From NCBI RefSeq assembly GCF_037126175.1, contig NZ_CP146986.1, positions 1,950,501 through 2,014,500 of the forward strand: a stretch of DNA of 64,000 nt, in the 5' to 3' direction. Position 1 is the stretch's first letter. Every line of letters begins with the position of its first letter. The notes beneath the pieces are model-generated. The model saw only the letters and a program-made list of their open reading frames with translations, was not told the DNA's origin and did no database searches. This DNA comes from Pseudomonas sp. RSB 5.4 (lineage in GTDB: Bacteria > Pseudomonadota > Gammaproteobacteria > Pseudomonadales > Pseudomonadaceae). The position numbers were made by a program, and so were the translations under genes. Of the stretch, positions 41,087 to 51,000 are shown one piece after another.

Positions 41087-42046
41087 ATGGAACATCGTGA
41101 AGCGCTGCTGGCGCTGCGAACCTTTCTTTCAACGCAGATTCTCGGCCAGGAAAAACTCATCGAGCGTTTGCTCATCGCCCTGCTCGCCGACGGCCACATG
41201 CTGGTCGAGGGTGCTCCGGGTCTGGCCAAGACCAAAGCGATCAAAGAACTCGCCGAGGGCATCGAAGCCCAGTTCCATCGCATCCAGTTCACCCCGGACC
41301 TGCTGCCGGCCGACATCACCGGCACCGAGATCTATCGCCCGGAAACCGGCAGTTTCGTGTTCCAGCAAGGGCCGATCTTCCACAACCTGGTACTGGCGGA
41401 CGAAATCAACCGTGCGCCGGCCAAGGTGCAATCGGCGCTGCTCGAAGCCATGGCCGAACGGCAGGTCAGCGTCGGCCGCAGCACCTATGAACTGTCACCG
41501 CTGTTTCTGGTGATGGCCACGCAGAACCCGATCGAGCAGGAAGGCACCTACCCGCTGCCCGAAGCGCAGCTCGACCGCTTCCTGATGCACGTGAAAATCG
41601 GCTTCCCCGACGCCGCCGTCGAACGCCGCATCCTGCAACAGGCCCGTGGCGAAGCCCTCAATGGCGAAACCAAACCCGAGCGCCGGGTCAGCCAGCAAGC
41701 GATTTTCGCCGCGCGCAAGGAAATCCTCGGTCTGTACATGGCCGACGCCGTGGAGGAATACCTGGTGCAACTGGTCATGGCCACGCGCACGCCGGCCAAA
41801 TTCGACCCGGAAATGGCCGAGTGGATCGCCTACGGCGCCAGCCCGCGCGGCTCGATCGCCCTCGACCGCTGCGCCCGTGCTCACGCGTGGTTGGCCGGTC
41901 GCGATTTCGTCAGCCCCGAGGACATTCAGGCCGTGCTGTTCGACGTGTTGCGTCACCGCATCATTCTGTCGTTTGAAGCCGAAGCCGCCGGCATCGATCA
42001 GGATCGGGTGGTGCAGCGGATTCTCGACGTCGTAGCCGTCGCTTGA
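41087..42046 (+). CDS. MoxR-family AAA+ ATPase
   Basis: 319 aa. Walker A is [10 protein letters not shown] (Gly-Ala-Pro-Gly-x-Ala-Lys-Thr form), Walker [12 protein letters not shown], sensor 1 [23 protein letters not shown] and a C-terminal lid. MoxR ATPases act as chaperones that mature or remodel vWA-domain partners; the partners are encoded directly downstream. First gene of a six-gene plus-strand operon whose gene order matches P. aeruginosa PA3070-PA3075 as I recall. Confidence 0.93.
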   Translation: MEHREALLALRTFLSTQILGQEKLIERLLIALLADGHMLVEGAPGLAKTKAIKELAEGIEAQFHRIQFTPDLLPADITGTEIYRPETGSFVFQQGPIFHNLVLADEINRAPAKVQSALLEAMAERQVSVGRSTYELSPLFLVMATQNPIEQEGTYPLPEAQLDRFLMHVKIGFPDAAVERRILQQARGEALNGETKPERRVSQQAIFAARKEILGLYMADAVEEYLVQLVMATRTPAKFDPEMAEWIAYGASPRGSIALDRCARAHAWLAGRDFVSPEDIQAVLFDVLRHRIILSFEAEAAGIDQDRVVQRILDVVAVA

Positions 42047-42051
42047 CCCCC

Positions 42052-42996
42052 ATGAACGCCCCCCTGCCGTCCGAACCGGGCATCCGCATCAGCCTCACCG
42101 ACCTGATCGAGATGCGCCACCGTGTGCGCGAAGTGCAGCTGTTTTCCACACCCAGTCAGCGCAGTCCGCTGATCGGTCTGCATCACTCGAAATTCCGTGG
42201 CCGTGGCGTCGACTTCGATCAGGTGCGGGTCTATCAGGCCGGCGACGACGTACGCACCATCGACTGGCGCGTGACGGCGCGCACCCAGGAGCCGCACACC
42301 AAGCTGTTCCATGAAGAACGCGAGCGCCCGATTTTCATCATGGTCGAGCAAAGCACCCGGCTGTTTTTCGGCTCCGGGCTGATGTTCAAGTCGGTGCTGG
42401 CGGCGCAAGTGGCGGCGCTGATCGGATGGGCGGCCCTCGGCCACAACGACCGGGTTGGCGGGCTGGTGTTCGGTGACAACGAGCACTACGAAATCAAACC
42501 CCGGCGCAGCAAACAAAGCCTGCTGCAATTGCTCAACCGCCTGGTCAAGGTCAACCAGTCGCTGCATACCGAACGCGAACCGGATCACGATGCCTTTGGC
42601 GTGGCCCTGCGCCGCGCGCGTGAGGTGCTGCGCCCGGGCAGCCTGGCCATCGTGATTTGCGATGAGCGCGCACTGTCGGACAGCGCCGAACAACAACTGA
42701 GCCTGCTGTCACGGCACTGCGACTTGCTGCTGCTGCCGCTGTCCGATCCGCTGGATCACGCCCTGCCCGCCGCCGGGCTATTACGATTCGCCGAGCGCGG
42801 CGCGCAACTGGAACTCGACACGCTGAATTTCGAGCTGCGCCAGACGTATCGCGCCCAGGCCGAAGCACGCATCGCCCGCTGGGAGCTGCTCGCGCAGAAA
42901 CTGCGGGTATTGCTGATGCCGCTGAGCACGCAAAGCGAGATGGTCGAGCAGATGCGCGAGTTTCTCAATCCGCAGCGTCCGGGGACAGGACGATGA
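42052..42996 (+). CDS. DUF58-domain protein
   Basis: 314 aa; the DUF58 core FRGRGVDFDQVRVYQAGDDVRTIDWRVTAR (read in parts) is complete, and a degenerate vWA-like region follows (IFIMVEQSTRLFFGSG ... VAALIGWAALGHNDRVGGLVF). No membrane helix. It starts 5 bp after the MoxR stop; a TTG three codons earlier overlaps that stop and is less likely. DUF58 proteins are constant partners of MoxR and probably scaffold the complex. Confidence 0.92.
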   Translation: MNAPLPSEPGIRISLTDLIEMRHRVREVQLFSTPSQRSPLIGLHHSKFRGRGVDFDQVRVYQAGDDVRTIDWRVTARTQEPHTKLFHEERERPIFIMVEQSTRLFFGSGLMFKSVLAAQVAALIGWAALGHNDRVGGLVFGDNEHYEIKPRRSKQSLLQLLNRLVKVNQSLHTEREPDHDAFGVALRRAREVLRPGSLAIVICDERALSDSAEQQLSLLSRHCDLLLLPLSDPLDHALPAAGLLRFAERGAQLELDTLNFELRQTYRAQAEARIARWELLAQKLRVLLMPLSTQSEMVEQMREFLNPQRPGTGR

Positions 42997-43490
42997 ACGG
43001 CCTCGAACAACTGCAGCCGCTGATTTCCCCACCACCGATTGCCTTCTGGCCGCCGGCGCCGGGCTGGTGGTTGCTGCTTCTGTTGTTACCGTTGCTCGGC
43101 TTCGCCGCGTGGCGCCTGCGCCGGTTCATTCCGATCAAGAAACGCCCGATCGTGCGCGCCGAACAACCGCTCGACCCGGTGCGCATCGCCGCCCTCGCCG
43201 AACTGGCGCAGATGCCCAAACCCTACGACGGCGCACCCGCCGGCGCCTGGCTGCAACAACTCAATGGCCTGCTCAAACGCCTGTGCCGCAACCATTACCC
43301 CTACAGCCAGAGCCACACGCTCAACGGCCGCAAATGGCTGGCGTTTCTCGACAACCGCTGCCCGGCAGCCGGCCTGACGCGCTGGATGGTACTGGTCGAA
43401 GGCGCCTACAAACCCGAGTGCAAACTCGACGACAAAGCCATTGCCGGCCTGACCCAAGCCGTCGACACCTGGATCCGCAAGCATGTTTGA
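42993..43490 (+). CDS. DUF4381 membrane protein
   Basis: 165 aa with a single membrane helix (FWPPAPGWWLLLLLLPLLGFAAWRL, residues about 18-42) and a basic cytoplasmic domain with LNGLLKRLCRNHYPYSQSHTLNGRKWLAFLD (read in parts), the DUF4381 pattern. It overlaps both neighbours (ATGA with the DUF58 gene, 8 bp with the vWA gene). It presumably anchors the MoxR-vWA assembly in the inner membrane. Confidence 0.88.
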   Translation: MNGLEQLQPLISPPPIAFWPPAPGWWLLLLLLPLLGFAAWRLRRFIPIKKRPIVRAEQPLDPVRIAALAELAQMPKPYDGAPAGAWLQQLNGLLKRLCRNHYPYSQSHTLNGRKWLAFLDNRCPAAGLTRWMVLVEGAYKPECKLDDKAIAGLTQAVDTWIRKHV

Positions 43491-44562
43491 GTTTGCCTGG
43501 CCGTGGATCTTCGTGCTGTTGCCGCTGCCGTGGCTGATGCGCCTCGTGCTGCCGGTGGCCGACAGCGGCGAGCCAGCCTTGAAAGTGAGTTTCCTCAGCG
43601 ATCTGGAAGGCCTCGCCCGTCGGCGTGCCCGAGCCCATCTGCCGGCGTGGCGCCAGCAAGCACCGCTCCTGCTGCTGTGGCTGTTGCTGCTGACTGCCGC
43701 CGCGCGCCCGCAGTGGCTGGGCGAGCCGTTGCCGATAGCCGCCAGTGGGCGTGATCTGCTGGTGGCGGTGGATGTCTCCGGCTCGATGGATTTCCCCGAT
43801 ATGCAGTGGCAGGACGAAGATGTCAGCCGCTTGACGCTGGTCCAGCATCTGCTCGGCGACTTTCTTGAAAGCCGCGACGGTGACCGTGTCGGTCTGATCC
43901 TGTTTGGCAGTCAGGCATACCTGCAAGCGCCGCTGACCTTCGACCGCCACACCGTGCGCGTCTGGCTCGATGAAGCGCGTATCGGCATCGCCGGCAAAAA
44001 CACCGCCATCGGCGACGCTATCGGTCTGGCGCTGAAACGCCTGCGCATGCGTCCGGCACAGAGCCGAGTGTTGATCCTGGTGACCGACGGCGCCAACAAC
44101 GGCGGCGAAATCGATCCTCTGACCGCGGCAAAACTGGCTGCCAGCGAAGGCGTAAAAATCTACCCGATCGGCATCGGTGCCGACCCTGAAGCCAGCGGCA
44201 GCACCGGCCTGCTTGGGGTCAATCCGAGCCTGGATCTCGATGAGCCGGCGCTCAAAGCCATCGCCCAGGCCACCGGCGGTCAGTATTTTCGTGCCCGCGA
44301 TGGTAAAGAGCTGCAAGCGATCAAGAACACCCTCGACCAGCTCGAACCGGTCACTCAGCAACCGACCCAGGCGCGCCCCGCACAAGCCTTGTATCAGTGG
44401 CCGCTGGCGTTGGCCTTGCTGTTCAGTCTGCTGCTGGTCGCCCGTGAATTGTGGCCGGACAACCCGTTGCAACGCCTGTTCACCAAGGAGCTGTATCTGC
44501 AAAGTCCGCTGCCTGACTGGCGCGAACGCCTCAAGCGTTTGCGTCTGCGGAGGCGCCGATGA
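43483..44562 (+). CDS. BatA-like vWA-domain membrane protein
   Basis: 359 aa: two N-terminal membrane helices (FAWPWIFVLLPLPWLMRLVL and LLLLWLLLLTAAARP), a vWA domain with an intact metal-ion site (AVDVSGSMDF, then Thr/Asp positions in LVTDGANNGGE), and a last helix near residue 310. Such proteins project the vWA domain between membranes and bind partners through the metal site. Fourth gene in the operon. Confidence 0.92.
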   Translation: MFEFAWPWIFVLLPLPWLMRLVLPVADSGEPALKVSFLSDLEGLARRRARAHLPAWRQQAPLLLLWLLLLTAAARPQWLGEPLPIAASGRDLLVAVDVSGSMDFPDMQWQDEDVSRLTLVQHLLGDFLESRDGDRVGLILFGSQAYLQAPLTFDRHTVRVWLDEARIGIAGKNTAIGDAIGLALKRLRMRPAQSRVLILVTDGANNGGEIDPLTAAKLAASEGVKIYPIGIGADPEASGSTGLLGVNPSLDLDEPALKAIAQATGGQYFRARDGKELQAIKNTLDQLEPVTQQPTQARPAQALYQWPLALALLFSLLLVARELWPDNPLQRLFTKELYLQSPLPDWRERLKRLRLRRRR

Positions 44563-46301
44563 TCGCGCTCTGGCCGCACTGGTTCCGCCCCTGGTGGCTG
44601 TTGCTCCTGCCGCTGCTGGGCTGGCTGATCTGGCAACTCTGGCACCGACAGAAACGTGCCGGACGCTGGCAGATGATTCTGCCGCCGGCGTTTCACTCGA
44701 CCCTGCTCAGCGGTGGCAGCGGGCGCGACAGCAAGCTGCCGTGGATCGCCCTTGGCGTGGCGTGGCTGCTGACCATCGTCGCCCTGCTCGGACCGAGCTG
44801 GGAGCGGGTCGAACAGACCAGCCAGAAGCCTGCCGATCCGCTGGTCGTCGTGCTGGAACTGACCCCGGAAATGCTCGCCACCGACTCGCCGCCAACGCGA
44901 CTGGAACAGGCCCGGCGCAAACTGTTCGACCTGTTGCAGGCACGCAGCGATGCGCAGACCGCGATCGTCGTCTACGCCGGCAGTGCGCACACGCTGGTGC
45001 CGCTGTCGGATGACCTGGCGACCAGTCGCAATCTGCTCGACGCCCTCAAGCCGTCGTTGATGCCGGAAAGCGGCAACCGCGCTGACCTCGGGGTCATCAA
45101 GGCGCTGACATTGCTCAAGCAAGGCGCCCTCGGTCAGGGGCGGATTCTGCTGATCGGCTCGTCGCTGAGTGAAGAAGAACGCCAAGGCATCCGCCGCGCC
45201 CTCGGCAAACAATCGGCGCAACTGCTGATGCTCGGCATCGGCACCGCTGAAGGCGCACCGATTGCTCAGGAGGACGGCAGTTTCCTCAAGGATGAACAAG
45301 GCGCGATCCGCGTGCCGCAACTCGACAGCCCGAGCCTCGGCGCGTTCCTCGCCAGCATCGGCGGCGACTACCACAGTGCGCGGCTGGACGAGAGCGATTT
45401 GCGCGCCCTCGGCCTGCTCGATGGCCCGCGCAGTCTGCGCAACGATGGCCAGACCGTGCGCCTCGACACTTGGGCCGATCAGGGTTACTGGCTGTTGTTG
45501 CCACTGTTGCTGCTGGCCGCTTGCGCCGGACGCCGTGGCTGGTTGTTCTGTCTGCCATTGCTGTTTTGTCTGCCCCAGCCGAGCTACGCTTTCGACTTCG
45601 AAGACCTGTGGCTGCGCCCTGACCAACAGGGCCTGCACCTGCTCAAGCAGAAGCGCCCGGCCGAAGCCGCCGAGCACTTCGAAGATCACCAGTGGCAAGG
45701 GCTGGCGTTGTACGAAGCCGGCGATTACAGTGGCGCCGCTCAGCGTTTCGCCGAAGGCAGCGATGCCCGCGCCCACTACAATCGTGGCAACGCCCTGGCG
45801 AAAAGTGGCGAGTTGGAAGCGGCCATCGATGCCTACGAACAAGCGTTGGAACTGCAACCGGACTTGCGTCCAGCGCTGACCAACAAGGCTCTGGTGGAAA
45901 ACCTGCTCAAGCAGAAGAACACCCCGCCGCCGGCCGAGCCGCAGCCGCAGCCGCAAACGGCCCAGCCGAACGTACCCGGCGATGAACCACCGCCAGCGAC
46001 CGCGCCGCCACCGGCGGTCAACAGTGACACCCCGAGCGAGGCCCAGCCCGGCGAGTCGGCCAACGAACCGCCGCCGACCACACCACCGCAACCGGGACCC
46101 AACGAAGTGCCGGGCAACCCGCCGGATGAATCACCGAATACTGCGCCGATCCTGCAACCCGGCGAGGACACCCTCGAAGGCGAACAGCGTCAGGCACTGG
46201 AACAATGGCTGGGCAAGATTCCGGACAACCCGGGGGAATTGCTGCGACGCAAATTCTGGTACGAACAGCAACAACATCAGGATCAGGGAAAAACTCGATG
46301 A
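44559..46301 (+). CDS. vWA-TPR membrane protein (BatB/BatC-like fusion)
   Basis: 580 aa: two N-terminal helices, a vWA domain (about 85-290), a further helix pair near 305-345, TPR repeats (ARAHYNRGNALAKSGELEAAIDAYEQALEL, in parts) near 405-445 and a Pro/Gln/Glu-rich disordered tail. The metal-ion site that reads DVSGS in the preceding gene is replaced here by VVLELTPEM, so metal binding in the classical way is doubtful. It combines what are two genes (batB, batC) in other bacteria. Overlaps both neighbours by ATGA. Confidence 0.9.
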   Translation: MIALWPHWFRPWWLLLLPLLGWLIWQLWHRQKRAGRWQMILPPAFHSTLLSGGSGRDSKLPWIALGVAWLLTIVALLGPSWERVEQTSQKPADPLVVVLELTPEMLATDSPPTRLEQARRKLFDLLQARSDAQTAIVVYAGSAHTLVPLSDDLATSRNLLDALKPSLMPESGNRADLGVIKALTLLKQGALGQGRILLIGSSLSEEERQGIRRALGKQSAQLLMLGIGTAEGAPIAQEDGSFLKDEQGAIRVPQLDSPSLGAFLASIGGDYHSARLDESDLRALGLLDGPRSLRNDGQTVRLDTWADQGYWLLLPLLLLAACAGRRGWLFCLPLLFCLPQPSYAFDFEDLWLRPDQQGLHLLKQKRPAEAAEHFEDHQWQGLALYEAGDYSGAAQRFAEGSDARAHYNRGNALAKSGELEAAIDAYEQALELQPDLRPALTNKALVENLLKQKNTPPPAEPQPQPQTAQPNVPGDEPPPATAPPPAVNSDTPSEAQPGESANEPPPTTPPQPGPNEVPGNPPDESPNTAPILQPGEDTLEGEQRQALEQWLGKIPDNPGELLRRKFWYEQQQHQDQGKTR

Positions 46302-47935
46302 CCCGCTTCACCGCTCTCTTGCTGCCCCTGCTGATCTGCATGGCCACCGCCCAGGCGGCCGAGCTGACGGCCAGCGTGGATCGCAGTCGCCTGAACACCG
46401 GCGAGACGGTCGAACTCACCCTCGAAACCAACGATGTCACGCAGTTCGGCAAGCCCGACCTGACGCCGCTGGAGCCGTTGTTCGAGGTGCGTGGCACGCG
46501 CCAGGTCAACCAGTTGAACACCCTCAATGGCGACAACCGTGCGACCACGCGCTGGATCATCACCCTGCTGCCGAAAGAGAACGGCAGCGTGACCATTCCG
46601 CCGCTGCAACTGGGTGAGGTGCAGAGCCAGCCGATCACCGTGCAAGTGGTCGAGAGCGATACCCGCGAAGAGAAAAACAATCCGGATCCGGTGTTCATCG
46701 AGGCCAGTCTCGACCAGTCCAGCGTGTATGTGCAGGCACAAGCGATCCTGACCCTGCGCATCTATCACTCGGTGTCGCTGTACGACGACAGCAGCCTGAC
46801 CCCGTTGCAGATCGCCGATGCGCGCATCGAGCAGTTGGGCGACACGCGCACCTACGAGAAAGACATCAACGGCGTGCGTCATGGCGTGATCGAGATGCGC
46901 TACGCGATCTATCCGCAGCACAGCGGTTTGCTGACCATCGCCCCGCAGACGTTCAGTGCCACGCTGGTCGATACCCAGCCCGCCCAGGACGCGACCGCAC
47001 AAGGCCCGAAACCGGGCAAGCTGTTGCGCGTCAGTTCCTCGGAGATTCCGCTGACGGTCAAACCGAAACCGCTGACTTACCCGGCCGACGCACCCTGGCT
47101 GCCCGCCCGCAGCCTGAGCCTGAGCGAAAGCTGGAACCCGGAGCCGGATCACACTCAGGTCGGCGACTCCCTGACCCGCAGCCTGACCCTGAAAGCCGAA
47201 GGCCTGGCCAGTTCGCAACTGCCGGCCCTGCCCGCCACCGACGCCAATGGCCTGCGCCGTTACCCGGATCAACCGGTGCTGAGCAACCAGAGCGGCGAGC
47301 GCGGCCTGATCGGCAGCCGTGAAGAACGCGAAGCGCTGGTGCCCAGCCGCAGCGGTGCGATCGAGTTGCCGAGCGTCGACGTGATCTGGTGGAACACCTT
47401 CGAAGATCATCTGGAACACACCAGCCTGCCGGCGCGCACCCTGCAAGTGGCGAACAACCCGAGCCTGCAGGTCGACACCCCGGCCGGCAATCTGCAACCG
47501 AGCGTCGTCGATAACGATGTGCTGTGGTGGTGGAAACTCAGCACCCTGATCCTCGCCTGCACCACCCTGCTCGGCTTCGGCCTGTGGTGGCGCGCGCGCT
47601 GGCAACCGGCGGTGCATCGCGCCGCCCAAACCGGGCCAAGCCCGCGCACCTTGCTGGACGACATCAAACGGGCGTGCCAGGCGAATGATCCCCAAGCGAC
47701 CCGGCAGGCGCTGGATGCGTGGGCGCGGCAGCAGCCGGAAACGCTGGCCGATATGGCGGCGCGGTTTGTGCCGTTGTCGGATGCGCTGGACGGGCTCAAT
47801 GGCGCGCTGTACAGCGAGACCGGGCAGCATTGGCAGGGTGAGGATTTGTGGCGGGCGATCCGTACCATTCCGGCGGCCGAGCGGGTGCAGGATCCGGTGG
47901 GTGACAGTGGGTTGCCGCCGCTTTATCCGAAGTAA
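46298..47935 (+). CDS. BatD-like protein
   Basis: 545 aa with a signal peptide (MTRFTALLLPLLICMATAQAA|EL), repeated Ig-like beta domains (ASVDRSRLNTGETVELTLET; ASLDQSSVYVQAQAILTLRI), one membrane helix near residue 415 (WWWKLSTLILACTTLLGFGLWW) and a cytoplasmic helical tail. This is BatD architecture. The ATG overlapping the previous stop (ATGA) is preferred to a frame 31 codons longer. Last gene of the operon; the group is linked in other bacteria to envelope stress tolerance, with no defined substrate. Confidence 0.9.
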   Translation: MTRFTALLLPLLICMATAQAAELTASVDRSRLNTGETVELTLETNDVTQFGKPDLTPLEPLFEVRGTRQVNQLNTLNGDNRATTRWIITLLPKENGSVTIPPLQLGEVQSQPITVQVVESDTREEKNNPDPVFIEASLDQSSVYVQAQAILTLRIYHSVSLYDDSSLTPLQIADARIEQLGDTRTYEKDINGVRHGVIEMRYAIYPQHSGLLTIAPQTFSATLVDTQPAQDATAQGPKPGKLLRVSSSEIPLTVKPKPLTYPADAPWLPARSLSLSESWNPEPDHTQVGDSLTRSLTLKAEGLASSQLPALPATDANGLRRYPDQPVLSNQSGERGLIGSREEREALVPSRSGAIELPSVDVIWWNTFEDHLEHTSLPARTLQVANNPSLQVDTPAGNLQPSVVDNDVLWWWKLSTLILACTTLLGFGLWWRARWQPAVHRAAQTGPSPRTLLDDIKRACQANDPQATRQALDAWARQQPETLADMAARFVPLSDALDGLNGALYSETGQHWQGEDLWRAIRTIPAAERVQDPVGDSGLPPLYPK

Positions 47936-47941
47936 ACAGCA

Positions 47942-48006
47942 AAAAGATCGCAGCCTGCGGTAGTTCCTACATTTAGTCGTAGGCGCTGCCGCAGGCTGCG
48001 ATCTTT
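47942..48006. repeat. Inverted repeat of the GATCGCAGCCTGCGG family
   Basis: AAAAGATCGCAGCCTGCGGTAG and GCTGCCGCAGGCTGCGATCTTT around a short centre, between the convergent batD-like and RCC1-like genes; a diverged member of the element at 31163. Confidence 0.85.
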
Positions 48007-48021
48007 CAGGCGTTGGCGGTG

Positions 48022-51000
48022 TTATGAGGTTTGTTCACTTGCTGCCGCTTCAAGCAGTCGCGTCTCACGCATTCCCAAACCACGGGACAGCGCGGTAGCT
48101 TCGTAGAAGATTTTGCCGTTGAGCTGGTCGGCGACGGCATCGCTGTCACCGCCGGCCGGGCCACGCCCCCAGGTCACGACTTCGCCGCTGGAGGTTAGCG
48201 CGGCAAAGGCATGGGTGTTGCCATAAATGGCGCGGACGTTGACCAGTCTGGCCGCAATGGCGTCCGGGATTTCACCACCTCGATCTGCAGCGCCCCAGGC
48301 TACCACGGTGCCGTTGGCCCGCAATGCGGCAAAAGCAACTCCTCCGCATACCACCTGGACGATGTCAATCAGTACTGCAACCCGCTGCGGAATTGCCACG
48401 TTGCCCCATCCCACTACGCGCCCACTTTCGAGCAGTGCAACGAAGGAATCGTTGCAACTCGTTACCGTCCTTATATCAGTGCGCTCTGCGATTGGTTTAG
48501 GAACGCTTGCCCCCCACCTCCCGTGCCCCCAGGCAACAACACTGTTATCACTGAGTCGCGCAGCAAATGCTCGGTAGGTACTGGTCAACTCAGTAATGTC
48601 TGTAAGCATTTCAATCTCGGTTGGCAGGGGGCTCACATACCAGCTGCTACCCCACATCACTACCGCACCATTGGCACGCAAAGCAGCAAAGGCGTAGGCG
48701 TTAGCGACTATATCAACGATGTCAGTCATTTTCCCGATGAACTCAGGCACATTACCTCCGAAGCTTTGGTGCCCCCAAGCCACCACCGACCCATTGGACA
48801 GAAGCGCAGCAAAGGCGTAGAGGCTGCCAATAACTTTGACAACATCCCTCAGGCCAGCTATCGGCTCTGGAAGTGTTGCCCCAGAACCAGGATCTCCCCA
48901 CGCCACTAGACTCCCATCGCGACGTAGCGCGACAAACGCATAACCGTTGCCGCTTACCGCTACGATATCGCGCAAAGGACTGATGGGTTCCGGCACGTCT
49001 CCCCCCATCCCCCTCAGCCCCCAAGCCACCACCGCACCACTGGCCTGACGTGCCGCCAAGGCATAACCGCAAGCACTCAGCGATATGGCATCGGCAATGG
49101 CCGGTAACGAATCCCCCAGATCCCCACCACGGGCAGGCTTACCCCATGCCACCAGAGCTCCACGCTCAGTCCGTGCCGCAAAGGCCGCGTTGTTTGCGTC
49201 CTGTCCGGATATAAAATTCCCGTTCCCGCACAGGTTCTGCGGATTGATCGTCACCTGATCATCACTTATCCGCACATGCAGCAGCCGGTCCGGTCGAGTG
49301 TCACGGAACGTCGTGCCACTGACCTCGCCCTCCTCGCCGTTATAACGCCACCAGGCCCTGACCGGCTGGCGGGTGGTTGCATCCAGCGCGGTCAGCCACG
49401 CAGTCCCGCCGCCATACATCTGGTAATTACCGCGCGAGCGCGCGCCCATCACCAGCAAGCGTCCCGTCCCCAGCGATGCACGCACGTCATAAACCGCCAC
49501 CCGCGAATACTGGCGACCACCGGGCTGGCGCACTACGGTGCAATCCAGCGAGATTTCCCGCCCGACGTTGGCCAACACCACCGACTGCGGCACGCTGACC
49601 AGTTTGTCGCGCCCCGCTTCTCCGCTCTCCACGCGAAACGGCACGATCGCCGTGCCGCCGCCGGCACCGCCGATCCAGCGGATCTCGCCGCTGTCGCCCA
49701 CCCTCAAGCCATACGCCGCAGCCAGACGCACGGTGGCACCTACGGATGGCACCGCGCTCGCATCAATCTGGTCACCCCGCGCGTCGTCAATTGAGGGAGG
49801 ATCGAAATCCAGCAGGGCATTGCCGACCCGCAAGGTCAGTGGAAAGGAGTAACCCAGGGTCTTGCCGTTACGCACGATGAAATAGTCGATGACAATCCGC
49901 CGATTGAGGTTGTTGGTCACAAACTGTTTAGGCACCGTGAACGGCACTTCCTTACCCGCAGTTTGCGTTGTAAGAGGCAGTGAGCCAGTGGTGCTGCCGT
50001 TACCGCCCGTACCGCGCCAGCGATAATTCACCAGGTCTTCGGGCAGTGTCTGCAGATACGGCACAATCAATTTACAGCCCAGCGGCGGGACGGCTTCCGG
50101 ATCGATCAACGACGTGCCAGGCACCGCCTCTTCCACGCGCGGCGTCACGAACAGCGGTTGCACCTCGCCCACCAGCATCTCGAACGGCAACGACTCGCGC
50201 ACGTTGAATGTCGCCTTATCATCGTTGGCGACGGTATAGAACACCGAGACCTTCAAGCCGTCGAAACGCTGGATCTCCGCGTTCGAGACATTGCGCAACA
50301 CCGGCTCGTCCTCCGGCACATCACCAACCGGGCGCGGGTCTTCGTAATAGACGATGCCGCCGCCGGGACGCGTGGCCTCCCAGATCAGCGTCAACAGGTC
50401 ACTGGCGGCGCGTCCCGCAAACCATGGAATGCGCACGGTCGCCCAGCGTTCGTCCGGGTTCAGCGTACCGGCAGGGGCTTCGTCCACCGTAGGAGACGGC
50501 AGTCGGAAGGTCTCCCCCATCACCGAAATGCCGACGGTCTTGAACGGCCGATCGGCCACGCCCGTGCGCTTGAGTATGTAGGAGACACTGGCCCGGCCTT
50601 TGGCAATGGCTCGTACCTTGTCGTTCGGGACAGTGAACATCAGCGCAACACCGACTCGTGTCACCGGCAGCTCTACCGGGCCATGGTCGATCGATGCGCC
50701 CTCGGCGTTGATTCCTCGCCAGGTCAAAGCGACGACGTCCTGCTCCTGGAAGGTGCCAGCGGGGGTATTGACCAGAACGTTCACGTCGTCATCGTTCAAT
50801 TTGTCGAGGTCGATTTCGTAAGTCTGCGGATCGGCCTCCAGCACGATAGGCGCATCGAGACGATTTCCTTTCAGATCCACCACGACTAGGTTTGGTGCCG
50901 ACCACGGGGAACGTGGATCGGGATAGTTGCCACACTCATCGATCACCTGGTACATCACCATCACCCCGGCGCTGTCGGCCGCCTCTACGATCAGTGCTTG

